Source of the DNA: Mesocentrotus franciscanus | Taxonomy: Eukaryota > Echinodermata > Echinoidea > Camarodonta > Strongylocentrotidae | Reading direction: 5' to 3' | DNA length: 64,000 bases | NCBI GenBank assembly: GCA_037976565.1 | Contig: CP137669.1 | Location: forward strand, 37,040,912 to 37,104,911 | Part shown: piece after piece, positions 24,737 through 38,477 of the stretch | Layout: each line of letters begins with the position of its first letter | How positions within the stretch are numbered: position 1 is the stretch's first letter | Program-made: the position numbers and the translations under genes | Notes under the pieces: generated by a model | What the model saw: the letters and a program-made list of their open reading frames with translations, nothing else | Databases searched by the model: none | What the model was told of the DNA's origin: nothing

Positions 24737-26275
24737 TCTAATTATACAAAAATAATATCCCATGAAGTATTTGAATGCTACATCATTCATTTTGTCTGAA
24801 AGTTATTGACTTTGTCTTTTTGGTTTAAAACAATCACTGTTAATGCGCTTTGAAAATTAATGATGTAATTTACAATATTTTGGTGAGCATTGGTTGTACT
24901 TGAAAAAAGGACTGAGATGATTTTTTATTTAAAACAATTACAATCAAAATAAGTACTTTCTGATTACACATACATGACCTCGTTATAAAATCATTCAAAC
25001 ATCCTGCAGTTTACAGTAGCTTCATAATCTAGATTTCTTGTTTACAAATGCCTATATATTTTATTTCATCCTTCTTGTTCATTGCACAATGACCACATAA
25101 CAAATGGTAAGAAGTATTGTTCGAAAAATACAAATTTATTTTCATTGATCAAATCCACCAGTCTAGATAACATTTTAGTAATATAAAAATGACAAATAAC
25201 GCGATGAGTACACCATTTTGTCGTAAAATAAAACGACTATGATTATGCAAGCAGAACATCATGACGGCTACGGCAAACTAGGAAATACAAAATTCAGCCT
25301 TTAGCAATTTTCAATTCAATTCAATTCAATTCAATTTTATCTCTGATTCCAACAAAACATTACAAATCAATTATAATCATTTACAACAATTAAGTAATAC
25401 ATATTGGAACAGAGGGTCCACTAAAATGCAATGCTTTTACAATTGTGGACCCCTCAAATGATACTTAGGAATCATGAGTAATTAAATTAACAAATTCGTA
25501 ACTACAACAAAGGGGGATGCCAACAGAGACGAGAACGGGATTGAATTGAACATTGAATTGAATTGAACTGCAAATCGATTCCTTCAAGCCAAAATGAAGA
25601 TCAGTACTTCGGCAACACTTTCGAGTGTCGGTCCGTTTCTGAACCTCTTTCTTATTCCATGATAAGTACATAGTTACATATTTATGAAATCACAAACATT
25701 TTGTTCATTGTTTTTCAGAATATTTTCTGATAACAAAAAGTAAAATACATGAATCATTAAATGACCTCTTTATAAAAGTAGTATGCAGTACATTTACTAG
25801 AATACATTAATTATTTTAGAAACATTGTCCTGATATCATTATGGAAGAAAAGAGGCTTCATTGAAATTAGATATTCCAGTTTTTAGCAAGAGTTCTGAAG
25901 AAAAAAACAAACATTATTGCATGACACGCAACAGGAAGACAAAGGTTATCTTGAAAGAAATACGATAAAATTATGCAGAGTATGTATGTATATACGTCTT
26001 TAAAAAAAGTAGAAAATAAAAGAAAATACAGGATATATCTTCAATACAGGCATAATCTTCAGCCTCATATTAAAAAATGATTATAAACTCGTTTAAAAAT
26101 ATTTGAGCTGTCTTAAGTCAAATCCGAAATCTACAATTTACAGTATCTCCAAAACCTCACTCACTCATCTTATATAATCAATCTTAATCTGCTTTGTATA
26201 TATATTTTCAAGTTAAAAAAATAAATGTTATCCTAAAAAAAATGTTGAAAGAGCTTGCCTCTCTTATTTCTAAGT
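24737..26275. other. Intergenic between P450 and orphan DUF917 exon
   Basis: AT-rich and matched in copy B (57839-59682), which is homology by duplication, not conservation of a gene. It contains one insertion absent from copy B (25312-25567). No exon seen. Confidence 0.6.
25312..25567 (-). mobile_element. LINE 3' fragment with (AATTG)n tail, specific to copy A
   Basis: Starts with a (CAATT)5 run that reads as an (AATTG)n tail on the minus strand and ends near GAACTGCAAATCG. Copy B has unrelated DNA at exactly this spot, so the piece arrived after, or was replaced since, the duplication. Confidence 0.65.
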
Positions 26276-26512
26276 TTACGGTAGGGGAGGAATGGGGGTA
26301 GGTGGCACATAGTCGGCTATGAGGACAAAGTCTACATCGTAATTGAACGCTCTGGGGCCGACGAAGTCTAAGGCCTGTGGTGATCGTAGAGCTGTAGGGC
26401 TGGGTAGGGCGATGACGGCTACACGGAGACCGTATTGGACCTCTTCTGTGGGGACAGCATGACCCTTGTCAGCGTCGGTGATGGTGATGATGTCAGGTGT
26501 CATGGCAACGAT
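26276..26512 (-). pseudogene. Orphan duplicate of the DUF917 gene's last exon
   Basis: 79 codons from acceptor CTGTACAG to the stop, IVAMTPDIITITDADKGH.. to ..ADYVPPTPIPPLP. They differ by only a few residues from the in-place exon at 59683-59919 and contain the family motifs EVQYGLRVAVIALPSP and GPRAFNYDVDF. None of the four upstream exons is present in front of it: copy B begins only 0.9 kb away. It was created by the tandem duplication and presumably has no promoter of its own. Confidence 0.88.
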
Positions 26513-26915
26513 CTGTACAGAAAGTGTTCACTTTTGATAAACATGTCTATTTGGTTAACAGATGAATGACAACTACAAATAATATTGTGAAACTTTATAG
26601 TGCATCAAAATTGTTTTCATAATTGTATTTTACAATAGTACAACTCTGAGGAAAAAAGGAGAAGCTTCATCAAATATAATTTGTCATGTGAGTGACAACA
26701 ATATTACTGTACATAGAGCTAGATTTTAATTCATTAAATAATGTGAATAGTCTCTTTATTTTTCATACCCAAACGATTCATTGCATTATTCAATAGTATT
26801 AATTATTTTATTACTAATCTTGTCTTGTGCTTGCCAAATAAATATTACATTTGAAAGAAACCTTACTGTACTGTCATGTTCATTAGGTTGCATTTTTTTT
26901 CGAAGGTTCATTATT

Positions 26916-27428
26916 AAAATCAAATTTCTATACCCAAAATAATTACAACCCGTATAATATGCCTTATCATTGCCCGATGTTTAGAGACATGATCAATAAA
27001 CATGAACAAAATTATCGCTTCACAAATGAAAAAGAAATATCATTAAAACACAAATTATTTATCATATTTTATAATATTTATGTTCTCATTTACTCGTGCA
27101 AACAAACACAAATCACTAATAAATTATGCATCTTCGAATGATTAAAATAAAAAATAAAAAAAAAAAACCTATTCTGCCAATCACTATACTCATATATCAT
27201 ATTCATGTTTTCATATTTTTGAAGAAAATATTATAGTATAGAAGGAAATAATTCTGATTTCATTATAGAACTCACTCTATCAAAGAACATTTCATTTAAA
27301 CAATAGCATTAATATTAGAACAATAGGTAATCTACCAATAATCGTATTTATATTCCATATGAATAATCATTTTAATATCCTCCCAGTCGGGATTTCGGGG
27401 GTGCGTACGGGTACATACCTATACTACT
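26916..27428. other. Junction DNA between duplication copies
   Basis: About 510 bp of very AT-rich DNA separating copy A from copy B. No gene. It spans the breakpoint of the tandem duplication. Confidence 0.6.
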
Positions 27429-27775
27429 CATATCGAAGATGATGGAAGGGAGAACAAAATGAGATTCAGTTCACGTTGATTTGGGAGATAAGAGTGTAAA
27501 TGACAAACATTCTTGTCATGGCAGGGAAAATAAAACTTGAAATTGTGTCTTAAGTAGGATAGAGCTAGACGTATCATTACATGTATTTCTTTCTTTAAAA
27601 TGTGGATTTTTTCTTTCTTAAAGAACAGAACCATGCTTATTCCATTTAAAGATTATGTCATTACCAATATGATACATCCAAAGGCATATGGAAATATACA
27701 ATATCATTATAACTATTGGTTACTGGGTTATATAGGATATAGTGATGCATATAACCTTCCCATTTAAATACACAG

Positions 27776-28316
27776 GTATAGCCAGCGAGCAACCCACCAA
27801 AGAGTGGCAAGCCCATCGCAAGGGGTGGTCAAAGGTCACGCGAAGTTTAACCTATGACCTTGACATGGAGGGCAAGATATCACGTGACATTGACCGCATC
27901 ATCCCTGCCTTAGAATCTAGTCAAGGACATCTAATCGATATCTCCGAGACAGTACATATGGCTCTATGCAACATAATCTGTTCTTTATGCTTCGGGAAGA
28001 GCTACTCGTACAGTGACCCCGACTTTCAGCAACTAATCAAAATGGCGGACAAGTTCTTCCGCTACCTTTCAAGCGCCAGTGCCGTGAATTTCTTCCCGAT
28101 TCTCTGGTACTTGCCACTGAAAGCGAATAAGGCTGTAGCAGAGGGATACGAGGGTATATTTGGTTTTGTGAAGAATCTCGTGGAGGAGAGGCAAGATGGA
28201 GTAAGGAGGATGCAGGACCTTGGGTTTATTGATGTGTGATTGGATGAGGCCAGGGTGAGGAAGAATTTTGGTGGTCTCAGAATGAAATCAAAGAAGACTT
28301 CTGCAGATAAGCTAGG
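27776..28316 (+). pseudogene. P450 pseudogene, 5' piece (copy of exon 3)
   Basis: Begins at the exon 3 acceptor and reads GIASEQPTKEWQAHRKGWSK.. closely parallel to the intact gene. It has a 3-bp in-frame deletion (LTSYDL becomes LTYDL) and a TGC to TGA nonsense change at 28237-28239. Exons 1 and 2 were never duplicated, so it lacks an anchor and a promoter. Homology stops near 28316 at GCTAGGCAGCA, where foreign DNA begins. Confidence 0.92.
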
Positions 28317-28945
28317 CAGCAGGGGCGGCGATTTCTTTTCATGACCGGGGGACGAAATGCGAGGGACGAGGGAGCATAGACGGTGAACGAGAGTGGTGAA
28401 GGTCGGAAGTGACTATCCCCTGACAGGTTCTGAAGTTTTGTTGGAATAAAAAATTACATTCCTTAGCAAAACTATAGTATGAAAACAAGTAATATACTTT
28501 TGTTCACACTTCACGTTTACTTTGCCGGTAATTAGTGTGCAGTCCGAAGGGTTGTAAATATTTTTAGTAGGTAAATTTTAGTAAGTAGGGAGCTTGGGCA
28601 TGGATGGGATTTCTATTTCCCACTCTAGGCCTCTGTCATGTACATGTATATTGATATCGCTATGGGAGTTGAAATGGCAAATATATAGACTATGTGGTAG
28701 TGAACTATATATTAAAATCAACCAATATTACGGAATACCTGTAACATGCAAAATGGCACTTTTGCCCAAAAAACATACGGTGTAAACTGTACTTACGTGA
28801 TACCAACGGAATACAGATTTTCTACAATATTTACTTGTACATTTTAAAGGATATTATGCGGGAAGCGTAGCGGCCGAGTGAGAAGATTTTTTTTTTGCAT
28901 TTTTATTAGTCTTAATGCTGCACTCTTGGGCCCTTCAGAGCCTAA
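28317..28945. other. Insert DNA left of the LINE
   Basis: Starts AGGGGCGGCGATTTC, similar in style to the CAG.GGCGG ends of other DNA elements here. No gene seen. Confidence 0.45.
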
Positions 28946-28996
28946 AAGTGTGTGGCAGTCTTTAGTCAGTATTTGCTATACATTTTTTTTATTTTT

Positions 28997-29027
<31 letters not shown>

Positions 29028-29030
29028 TTT
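28946..29030. repeat. Left target-site duplication of the LINE
   Basis: AGTGTGTGGCAGTCTTTAGT.., GCTATACATTTTTTTTATTT and (ATTT)n, repeated nearly unchanged at 33972-34050. About 70-80 bp, ending in an ATTT array whose length differs between the two copies. Confidence 0.85.
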
Positions 29031-32000
29031 TTTTTTTTTCCATATTTTTCCCTCCACAGGGATTTTATTGATTTTCATTTGAAACAAATTAACAAATATA
29101 TATTCACGGTAATTTACATTTATAACATAAATAAAATTGGCTTCTCAAGATACAAGTATTGTTGAACTGTTGAGTTAACAGAAAACTAACAAATCTTCAA
29201 TAATTCATTTCAGACACATAAATGGAAAGAAAAAATACAGAAAAATATCATTTTATGTAAACAAATTCTTGAACTGAAACCATTTTCTTGTGAATTTATT
29301 ATTTCTACAATTCGAATCTGCAATATACTTTTCGTTTTTGAAATAATTTATAATCGAAACTCTAATATTATCAAAATCGGGCAATTGTTTCTTTATTTTG
29401 CAAGTATACACCATCTGTCGCACCACAATCAGTATACAATTCAATGCATAATTATTTGAACCTCTTAAACCAAATAATTTATCTTGTAATGAAAATGTTA
29501 ATTTATTTCCGGTTCCAGTATAAATCCAGTGCTCCAACCTATCCCAAATATTCTTAACATGCGTACAATCACATAGCAGATGTATAACTGTTTCAATCTG
29601 TTCATTACAAAATGTACATTCTTTTTGGGGACTAAATTCATTTTAAACAGTAGATCGTTCGTATATAATATGCGTTGCAAAACTTTAAACTGAAACCATC
29701 GTAAGCCCACATCAATGGTACAATTAAATCCAATAGAACAATATGTTTCCCAACTCTTATCGTTCAGGTCGAAAACGCATTTCCATTTAAGAAAACTTTT
29801 ACATACTCCTTTTCTTTTCTTTAATAAAATTGCATAAATATGTGAACATCCTTTAATACGTTTCATAACAAATGCCATTGTATCTGGGAAAAGGGGCTGT
29901 GGCACCTTCTTAAAAATAGTACAATTTTTAAACCCTTGTCTAATTGCATCGCATAATCCACGATAAAAAGAAAATTTATTTGAATATTATACTTTTCTTG
30001 GAAATGTTCCAGAGAGAAAAAATCACCATTTGTCTCTAAAATATCATTGACAAAACGAACTCCCTTTTTACACAATTTTATACTATATACTGAGCTATTG
30101 CCTATTTTAATGTAATCATTATTCCATAAGGGTTGGCAAGAAATGTTATCATAATGCATGGACAAGAGCGTACTATAAGCCATGAACATTTCTTTCCAAA
30201 AAGGTTCTTTGTTTTCCTGCCAGTTCCCTAAAATAATTGTTTCCCATATATAATTTTAAATCTTGCAGTTCAGGCAAGAAAGATTGCAAAAGACAGAGGA
30301 TATTGCTATCTATTGAGCCAATTACCAATCTCTTAATCCAGGAAATTTTTAATGATTGGCAATGTGTGTATATATCTATCATTTTAACCCCTCCGTCTGA
30401 ATAACTTTGTGACATTTGATTTCTACTTATTTTATCAGGTTTCTCCCCCCATATAAATCTATAAAAGTGAGCATTTATATCTTTCAAAAGATTTTCACCA
30501 GGATTAGGGAGGGACAAAATAAGGTAGTTTAATTTGGATACCAACAATGATTTGACGACAGTGATTCTTCCAAGAACAGTTAAGTATCGCCTTAACCACG
30601 ATGTCATTTGACTTTTGATTTCTTTAAATTTATCATTATAATTGTGAATTACCAATTTGTGCAAATCAGTACAAAAATCTATACCTAAATATCTGAAATA
30701 ATCATCAAACACCCAATTTAGATCTCTATTCAAAAGAACACCATCTTTCTTGTTTTTATATCCTCCAATCCATATCGCATGTGTCTTCTGTATATTAACT
30801 TTTAAACCAGACATTGCATTATATTTATCTAAAATGTTTAATGCACTGTTTAATTCTATTACTGACCCGTTCAATGTTAAAAGAGTATCATCTGCATATT
30901 GAATTATTTTAAGTTGTCTATCAGGTAAGCTCAAACCAACAATGGCATCGGAATTTCTAAACAAAAGACCAAGTATTTCGGCACATAATAGAAAGATAAG
31001 AGCTGACAGGGGATCTCCTTGACGACATCCTCGCTCTATTGAAAATCTTGGAGACAGGTGTCCATTGATTAATACACAGGATTGAGCATTTTCATAGAAT
31101 ACATTAACCCATTTTATAATAGAGGGACCAAACTTAAAAAGTGCAATACTTTTCTAATAAAATCATGAGAAATAGAATCAAATGCTTTTTCAAAATCTAT
31201 AAGCAGCAATAAACCAGGAATGTCATTGATATCAGTATACAATAATAAATCATATAACAAACGGATATTCTCTCCAATGTAGCGCCCTGACATAAAGCCT
31301 TTCTGATTTTCATGTATAAGAAAAGGAAGTACGTTCTTTAATCTGTTTGCTATACAAGCGGAACCTAATTTATACACCACGTTCAATAAAGATATGGGTC
31401 TCCAATTTTTCAAATAATTTCTATCTTTTTTCCTTTGGGAATTAAAGAGATGACTCCTAACTTCTGTGTATAGGACATTCCGGATGAATATGCAGAGTTC
31501 AAATACCTCACTAAAAATATGTGTAATTCTTTCCAAAAATGTTTGAAAAATTCGACGGTGTATCCATCTAGACCAGGCGATTTATTATTTTTCATATTTA
31601 TAAGTGCTTGATGGACTTCATCAATGGAGAGTTCTCCTTCGAGTTTCTGTGACATTGAAGTGGTTAATTTACTTATAGCTGGATCATTTAATATTGTATT
31701 TAAGTCTACATCAACAACAGGATTATTTTCATACAATTTAGAGTAGAATAATACAATTTCTGATATAATATCATCCTGCGATGTTATCTCCTTGTTTTCA
31801 GTAGTGACCAATTTGCATATACGTTTATTCACAGCATTTCTTTTTCTAAATTCAAAAATATTTCGATGGTTTCTCGCCATATTCCATCCATTTAATTTTA
31901 GACCTCATCTTTATTCCTTCCATTTTTTCTTTTCTTAACGATTCTAACTGAACTTTCTTCTCATTTAATATAGCAAGAGCTCTATTTTTGTCCGTTTTTG

Positions 32001-33971
32001 ATATCAATGCCTTCTCCAAATCTATAATTTCCTTCTCTAAATCATATTCTAAATTTACCAATCTTTTTTTCTTTCTGGCTGCGTATAAAATTGTTTCACC
32101 TCTGATTAAGGTCAACAACGTATCAAAAATAACTGATCATTTACAGTAAATTCATCTTGTGTATCTTGTCCTTCTACCTCAAATCTACTTGAATTGTTAT
32201 CATATGGGACTGAATAGGTCTCGATCGTTTGTTGAATGACATCTTTAATTTTTTCTACATAACTATCATCTCTTAACAATGAATTATTGAATTTCCAGTA
32301 ACCTCGACCTACCCTACAATGATTTAAATTCAAAGATAGCTTGACCAGGGAATGATCGGATCTGTACCCAGGTAAAATCTCTATTTTATTAACGAGTGAC
32401 AGTAATTCAGTGGAGACCAAAAATAATCCAATCTAGCCGCCTTAAAGGGAGTAGGTTGACGCCATGTAAACATTTTTTCCTGGACATGTAATTCTCTCCA
32501 TGGGTCTATCAAATCTAAATCATTCTTCATTTGATCGACTTTTTTCTTGGCATTAGGATTATTAAGACGAATATAATTATATGTATCTTTATCAAAATCT
32601 TGGACCAAGTTCCAATCCCCACATAAAATTGTTAATGGATTATCAAAATCCAAAGCAAGTCTTTCAATATCTGCATAAAAACTAACACTGTCATGATTAG
32701 GGCCATACAATGATATTAATGTTATGTCATAGCTATATATTTGTAGGTCTAACGCAACAAAATTCCCTTCTTTTGATCGCTCAATTTTATTTACATTAAA
32801 TTGCACCCCTTCCCCAAACAAAATAGCAACACCTCTGGCATTTGACGCTTTATGGCTGAAAAAACAATTATCTCCCCAAAGTCGTTTTATAGAAGCTTCT
32901 TCTTCAGCTACAAAATGTGTATCTTGCAAGCAACAAATTTGAAACATTTTTGACTTAACGAATTCTAAAACATCATTTCTTTTTTCACGATTTCCCAAAC
33001 CTCGACAGTTCAAAGAAATGATATTGAAACTATCCATTAGATATCAACTTTACCGCGGTACTATGAAAATCAAATCCTGTGGAGTTTTTCTTTTGTAACA
33101 TCAAACAAATAACACTGACTACACTATGTGCTAGTCCACCGAAACACCTATGATAATTACAGTGATGTCTAGCACAAACGAAACTACAAAACAACAACAC
33201 ATATGTCTCAGTTAGCGAGACAAGACGCAATACCAAGAAAGCCACAGGTGACCACATATTTGCTGTAGATCCCCGCAACCCCACCAATCCAACTAAGAAG
33301 GACAATGTATTAAACATTTCCCCCGTGAAAAGAAGGCACATCTGCTTAATGCACACAAAATCCTGCTTATTGTATGATAACCTTTGTCATGTCAGGGAAA
33401 TGTACACATTTAATTATTTTACATATTTACAAGTGTGCGACCTGCAATGATTCACACGGGCAACCTAAATACACACTCCCCTTTCACAGAAGAGGTCAAA
33501 TATAATGAAAAGATCGATAGCTTGACCGTAGTACTTTTGCTGAAACAATTAGTCCTTGATCATAGTCTTAATTCGTATCATATATAGACATTGCTATATG
33601 ATATTCCTTTAACCTGGCTTTCGATAATAATATATAAAAACAAAGACATATACATGTACCTCGATATTCAGATTTATAATGATTATCAACGTATTTAAAA
33701 TTCTACAGTGGAACTGCTTCTTAGAATTAAAGAACAAGAAAACTGTATGATCTCTTGCATGCCTTTCCAAGGTCTCACATCAATATTCAGATATCCTCAA
33801 AAAAAGAATTAATCTGTGTAGAACATGTTGCTTTCATATGATTAAAACTATTGATTAAATAACGTCTTCTCTTTAAAAGAGACAGCAATTTTTTATTTTA
33901 ATAAGAACCAATTTCTCTTCGTCCCTTCTTCCCGAAGGTACAAGAGAACAAAACCTTCAGCTTCGTTCAAG
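29031..33971 (-). mobile_element. L1/Tx1-type non-LTR retrotransposon, decayed
   Basis: The minus strand starts with an APE endonuclease at 33037 (IISLNCRGLGNREKRNDVLE.., CCLQDTHF, LTILCGDWNLV, ARLDYFW, then SDHS after a frame change near 32400). A reverse transcriptase follows (GFMSGRYIGENIRLL, LLLIDFEKAFDSISHDF, IIQYADDTLLTL) and a Tx1-like C-terminal region to about 29250. At least seven frame changes break the ORF, so it is inactive. About 930 bp upstream of the endonuclease hold no recognisable ORF1. It is flanked by a long target duplication. Confidence 0.88.
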
Positions 33972-34050
33972 AAGTGTGTGGCAGTCTTTAGTCAGTATTT
34001 GCTATACATTTTTTTTATTTTTTTATTTATTTATTTATTTATTTATTTTT
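33972..34050. repeat. Right target-site duplication of the LINE
   Basis: Second copy of AGTGTGTGGCAGTCTTTAGT.. with the (ATTT)n tract, followed by a poly-G run (34061-34071). Confidence 0.85.
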
Positions 34051-34084
34051 ATTTTTTTTGGGGGGGGGGGGCACTTTTTCACAT

Positions 34085-34700
34085 TACGATCCCCCCGACA
34101 TTTGCTCCGCGACATTTGCTCCGCCGACAATTACTCCGCATGAAGTGATAAATGCTCCGGAGACAATTGCTCCTCGAACGACAGTTGCTCCTCCGACAAT
34201 TGCTCCGCCGACATTTGCTCCCCCGACAATTGCTCCTCCGACATTTGCTCCGCCGACAATTGCTCCTCCGACATTTGCTTAGCATGAAGCGACATTTGCT
34301 CCGGTGACATTTGCTCCGACGACATTTGCTCCGACGACATTTGCTCCGCCCCAAAAGTGCCCCGTAAAATACAAATGCTACTACGACAATTATTGCTCCC
34401 CCAAAAAAAGGTACCCTGTTGAAGACAAATGCTCCGCCGACGTATCAGAAGTGCCCCGTAAAAGACAAATGCTCCGCCGACAATAAAATTGCTCTCTGAT
34501 CCAAATGTGCCTCGTGGAAGACATGAATGCTAGCTCCCCTGGCAATTAGTACAATAAATTGCTCCGCCGTCATTTGTTTTGCCTAAAAAGTGCCTTACAG
34601 GAGACAAACGCTCAGCCGTTTATTGCTCTACTCCATAATGTTTAATTTAAAAAAATCAAGTTATAGCTCCTTATGCAAGTTATTCACCGAAAGATAATTA
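34085..34700. repeat. Left inverted arm: 15-bp GCTCCGCCGACATTT minisatellite plus inner domain
   Basis: 34085-34350 is an array of 15-bp units (GCTCCGCCGACAATT, GCTCCTCCGACATTT and similar) with landmark variants ATTACTCCGCATGAAGTG and TTAGCATGAAGCGACATTT. The landmarks occur in mirror order in the right arm at 54885-55583. From 34350 to about 34700 the units are degenerate (GTGCCCCGTAAAA, GACAAATGCTCCGCC). The array is open in several frames on both strands only because the unit is 15 bp; it is not a protein gene. Confidence 0.9.
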
Positions 34701-35019
34701 CTCCGCTCAAAGTCTGTTTCATGTATTGCACATTAGCTGATCCAAAGCTCAAAACTCTCTCTCTCTCTCTCTCTCTCTGCTCCTCCTTTTCCTTTTTACA
34801 CCCTTTTCTTGTCTTCCTAGCTCTTTTCTTTCCTCTCATGCTATTAGTCTTCTTTCACTTTCCTCACTTTTTCTCTTCTCCTCCACTCGAGATCTATTTC
34901 TCTCATGAAATTGTAACCTAATGTAGTACATGTAGTACATTCTTGTTTAGAATAGTATTTTCAATAATATCCAGTCCGTTCTCTATAGATTTATTTCCTC
35001 CATTAAGTGTTTGTAGCTT

Positions 35020-35078
<59 letters not shown>

Positions 35079-36149
35079 TGTGTAAAGCACCCCGTCTCTT
35101 TCGAGTACTTTGTTTTCACTGACTTTAAGGGATGAAGAACTAACATCAAACTGCAACAAAATGATTTGTGAAAATGGGAATAAGCAGTAAAGTTAAAAAC
35201 TAAACCATGAAGATAATAAAATAACAGTGTTATTCATTTTCTTTATTCTTACCTTTTCAAATAATAATTACAAAAAATGACATCATATATTCAACCAAAA
35301 ATTCCATGATGCAGATATATTATATCATAAGTTACCATCCTTTTCTGAAAGAACTGTTTTCACAGTTATCTTCATTATGTTTCAACCTAATTCTTTTACA
35401 AACTGTATAGGCCTAATTTCCATGACGCTAACATTATTTTCTACAGATACAACTAACCACCTTCTCTTGACTTGTAAGAATTAAGGTTTCGCTTTTTCGG
35501 AAGATTGTATCCAAATATATTGATACTTTGTTTCATTTAAGAATTTTTTTGAACGAAAAAATTCTTTTAATAGGTTATGAAATAGAGAAAAGAGAAATGA
35601 ATCTTGTCAATCTTATTTTAAACTTTGCTCAGTTTATTATCTATAGAAACTATATTAGAGAATGCTTTGGAAGTGAAAAGCACAGGATACATGCTGTATA
35701 TTTGATAAAAGAATTAAAGGTAGAAATTCGAACCTATCTCGATATGAAATGTAATCAAAATAAACTCGATACAAACGAAGTTAAATAAATATTTTCAATA
35801 TTTTAGTTGGTGCTTATGTCACACTAGTTTCATGTTTTGTACTATATAATATACATGTATGTTACAATTGCATGAATTCTGTATATAAACATTGTTGTAA
35901 ATAACTTTTATCTTATGATATGAACAAATAAAGTCCCTCGAAAGAGGATAAATAGAAGGAAAAAACATCATTTTCTACTCGGTTTATCTTCTTCCTATCT
36001 CAATTCCAATCAAATTTGTATTGCAGTTCTGGTCATTTAATTACATTTCGAAATAAATAGTTTCAAATCATCGTGAAGTTAGATTAGTACATAAACAAGA
36101 TTTAGGATTATCGAATCGATAAATTTACACACGAAAGTCCCCCTCAGGC
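34701..36149. other. Simple repeats and unique DNA
   Basis: Contains (CT)n at 34754-34778, a (TA)n run at 35023-35074, and AT-rich DNA. An open frame of 86 codons at 35528-35788 has lysine/asparagine-rich composition and no recognised domain. Confidence 0.5.
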
Positions 36150-36640
36150 ACTTGCGCCAGGCGCGGATCCAGGATTTCTTAAGGAGGGGGCCAAATTTGA
36201 ATTATGCGAGCCAAATATTGGTACGTAATGGTGACCAGCAGTGGCGTAATGAGCTAAACCGTCTTTTGGGGGAGACAACAAATCCGCATCATCCCCACTC
36301 TTCCACGCAGGCCCCGCTGGACGTTTTTCAAAGTGGGTGGAGGAGGCTAAAGTATTGACGATCAGGTAGAGCGTAGCGTAAATTGGCGTGGGGTCAAGGG
36401 GCGGAGCCCCCAGAATCTTAGGGGGTATGGGCATTTAATTACGGTCAGATGAGCATATTTTGATACCTTATTCATGACACTGGCAGGTCACTAATTGGCG
36501 TGGGGTCCAGGGGGCTGAGCCCCCTGAAACTCAGGGATTTTAGGCATTTTATAACGGTCAGATGAGCATACTTTGATACCTTATTGTGACACTGGCAGGT
36601 CACTAATTGGCGTGGGGTCCAGAGGCTCCAGTGGCGGATC
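36150..36640. repeat. Tandem units of about 125 bp (GGCGTGGGGTCCAGGGG)
   Basis: Repeats of GGGGTCCAGGGGG.TGAGCC, CTCAGG..TTTAGGCATTTTA, CGGTCAGATGAGCATA and GACACTGGCAGGTCACTAAT. They are anchored near 36387, 36503 and 36610. The same units occur at 52170-52365. Confidence 0.75.
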
Positions 36641-36840
36641 CAGGGGCCCGGGGCCCGGGCCCTCCCTAGCAAAAAAAACAGGTAAAACTCCCTTAAAAAA
36701 AAAGAAGATGGGCCCCTCCTGGCGCCCAAGGGGTGGCGGTGGAGAAAAAAAATCACCCTTCCCGTAGGGAGAAAAAAAATTTCGGGTGCCAAAAAAAAAA
36801 ATCTGTGCTCACTACCCCTGGCGCCCAAGGGGGTGGGTGG
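36629..36840. mobile_element. MITE of the CAGTGGCGGATCC family
   Basis: CCAGTGGCGGATCCAGGGGC start, CTCCCTAGC, AAACAGGTAAAACTCCC, GGGCCCCTCCTGGCGCCCAA and TTTCGGGTGCCAAAA. Clearly the same family as 51894-52170. The CAG.GGCG terminus is typical of hAT-type ends, by inference. Confidence 0.7.
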
Positions 36841-38430
36841 ATTTATAGATTTGCAGCTAAATAAATATTGACCTGGATGCATGTGGACGTGGAGATCAAA
36901 GAATTTAGTATTGTATTTATTTAACTTTCAGGAACAGAACATACTACAATAACAATACTTCGACAATGTAGGAACATAAACAAAGACAAAAAGCAATGTT
37001 TAGAGATTTTCCAAGAGATACGTTAGGCTCTGAAGGATGGAGTTTAATGCTACTAGCTCATGACAAGACAATGCGCGTTCATCTGTACAAGGCCTAAATC
37101 GGTTTGAGAAAGTGCAGTGACATGACCCAAGAACATTCACATATTATGTTTCATATTCAGACTTAGATCTATTTATCATTACATTTCTTGTCTTAATTGT
37201 CTTAATATTCATTTGTACAGAAATGACAACATGAGTAGAATAATTTGGTAAGAAATTAACTAATGCTTAAACATTTTAGCAATGAATATGAAAGATTGCA
37301 TTCAAATTTGATTGTTATATGCAAACTGCAAAGTCATGAAATAAAAATATGATTTAAAAGTTTTTATTTTAATAAATGAAAAATGGCAATAACGCAGTCG
37401 AGACACCTGAAGTTTTGGTTTCATCATGCATGGGAGGGTTCTTACTACCATTTAAATAGTACAATAGAGATAATTAGTTTTTAATTTTGGGTGCATATAA
37501 GTATTGGTGTGTACTGCAAGGTTCTGGAATCATCAAAATAATATGAAATTTGGCCCAGTCTTGATAGAGTTACAAACACTGTACACAGAAAGATGTATAT
37601 GGGACTACACGAACATGTGGCATAAAAATCCGTCCCGATTTTTTATATGTTACATCTTACATGCCATATTTAGAATATTAAGCCATTTTAAGAGCCATGG
37701 TTTTCAGGAACATTTTTTCTCTGATGTTCTTCCACAATTGCATAATACAATAATAAGGCTCACAAATTACTTTTCACCTCTTCCCAGAACTCAACCTTCT
37801 CTTTAATGCCTACTACCTGAATCCCTCTGTTTAATATCAGTGTGATTTTATCATAAACAGCGAAATTGCACGCCTTTGAGAAGGGTCACGGGGTTACAGA
37901 TATTACGAGGTCAGAAAGTGCGAGAATTCCTTTCATCAATCAATGAACAATATTAAAATAAATACAGACACGTCGTACATTATACAGACATCGGAGCCGA
38001 CATGCCACGGATAGTGATTTATCAAAGACAAATTATTTCCTTTTCTTTATCATTCATAAGAATTACGAGAGAGGTTATTTGTTTACATCCATTTTGAGTG
38101 GAAGTGATCGTCTGTTTTTCTTTCCGATTCACAAGACTTTGTTTATTATGGAATGCTTGGAGTGGCGCCGTGTGTAAAAGATTTAATATTGATAATTGAC
38201 TTAGGGAATAAACACGAAAACAAATAACCGGAAATAGAATCACTTCCTCATATGATGCAGTTCTGTATGTGTAATTATTTATGTCTGAAACATACATTGT
38301 AAGTGAAAAAAGGGGGAGAGGAGGGCGTATTAAAATAAAAATAAAATAAACAATGTAATTAATACGCTTTTCGACACATTTGGCATTTTTTCGGCACACT
38401 TATGATTTCAGTCGAATAACATGCACTCAT

Positions 38431-38477
<47 letters not shown>

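Larger units (their letters stand above)
22054..26915. repeat. Tandem segmental duplication, copy A
   Basis: Homology with copy B starts at CATATCGAAGATGATGGAAG in P450 intron 2. It runs through P450 exons 3-5, the intergenic DNA and the DUF917 last exon, and fades after CGAAGGTTCATTA near 26915. Copy A carries the intact P450 half and a DUF917 exon without the rest of its gene. Confidence 0.9.

Noticed and set aside
33030..33356. ORF1 of the 29-34 kb LINE
   Set aside because: Cysteine/leucine-rich frame without coiled coil, RRM or zinc-knuckle features.
34085..34360. CRISPR-like regular repeat
   Set aside because: Units are contiguous 15-mers without spacers, in a eukaryotic intron-rich genome.
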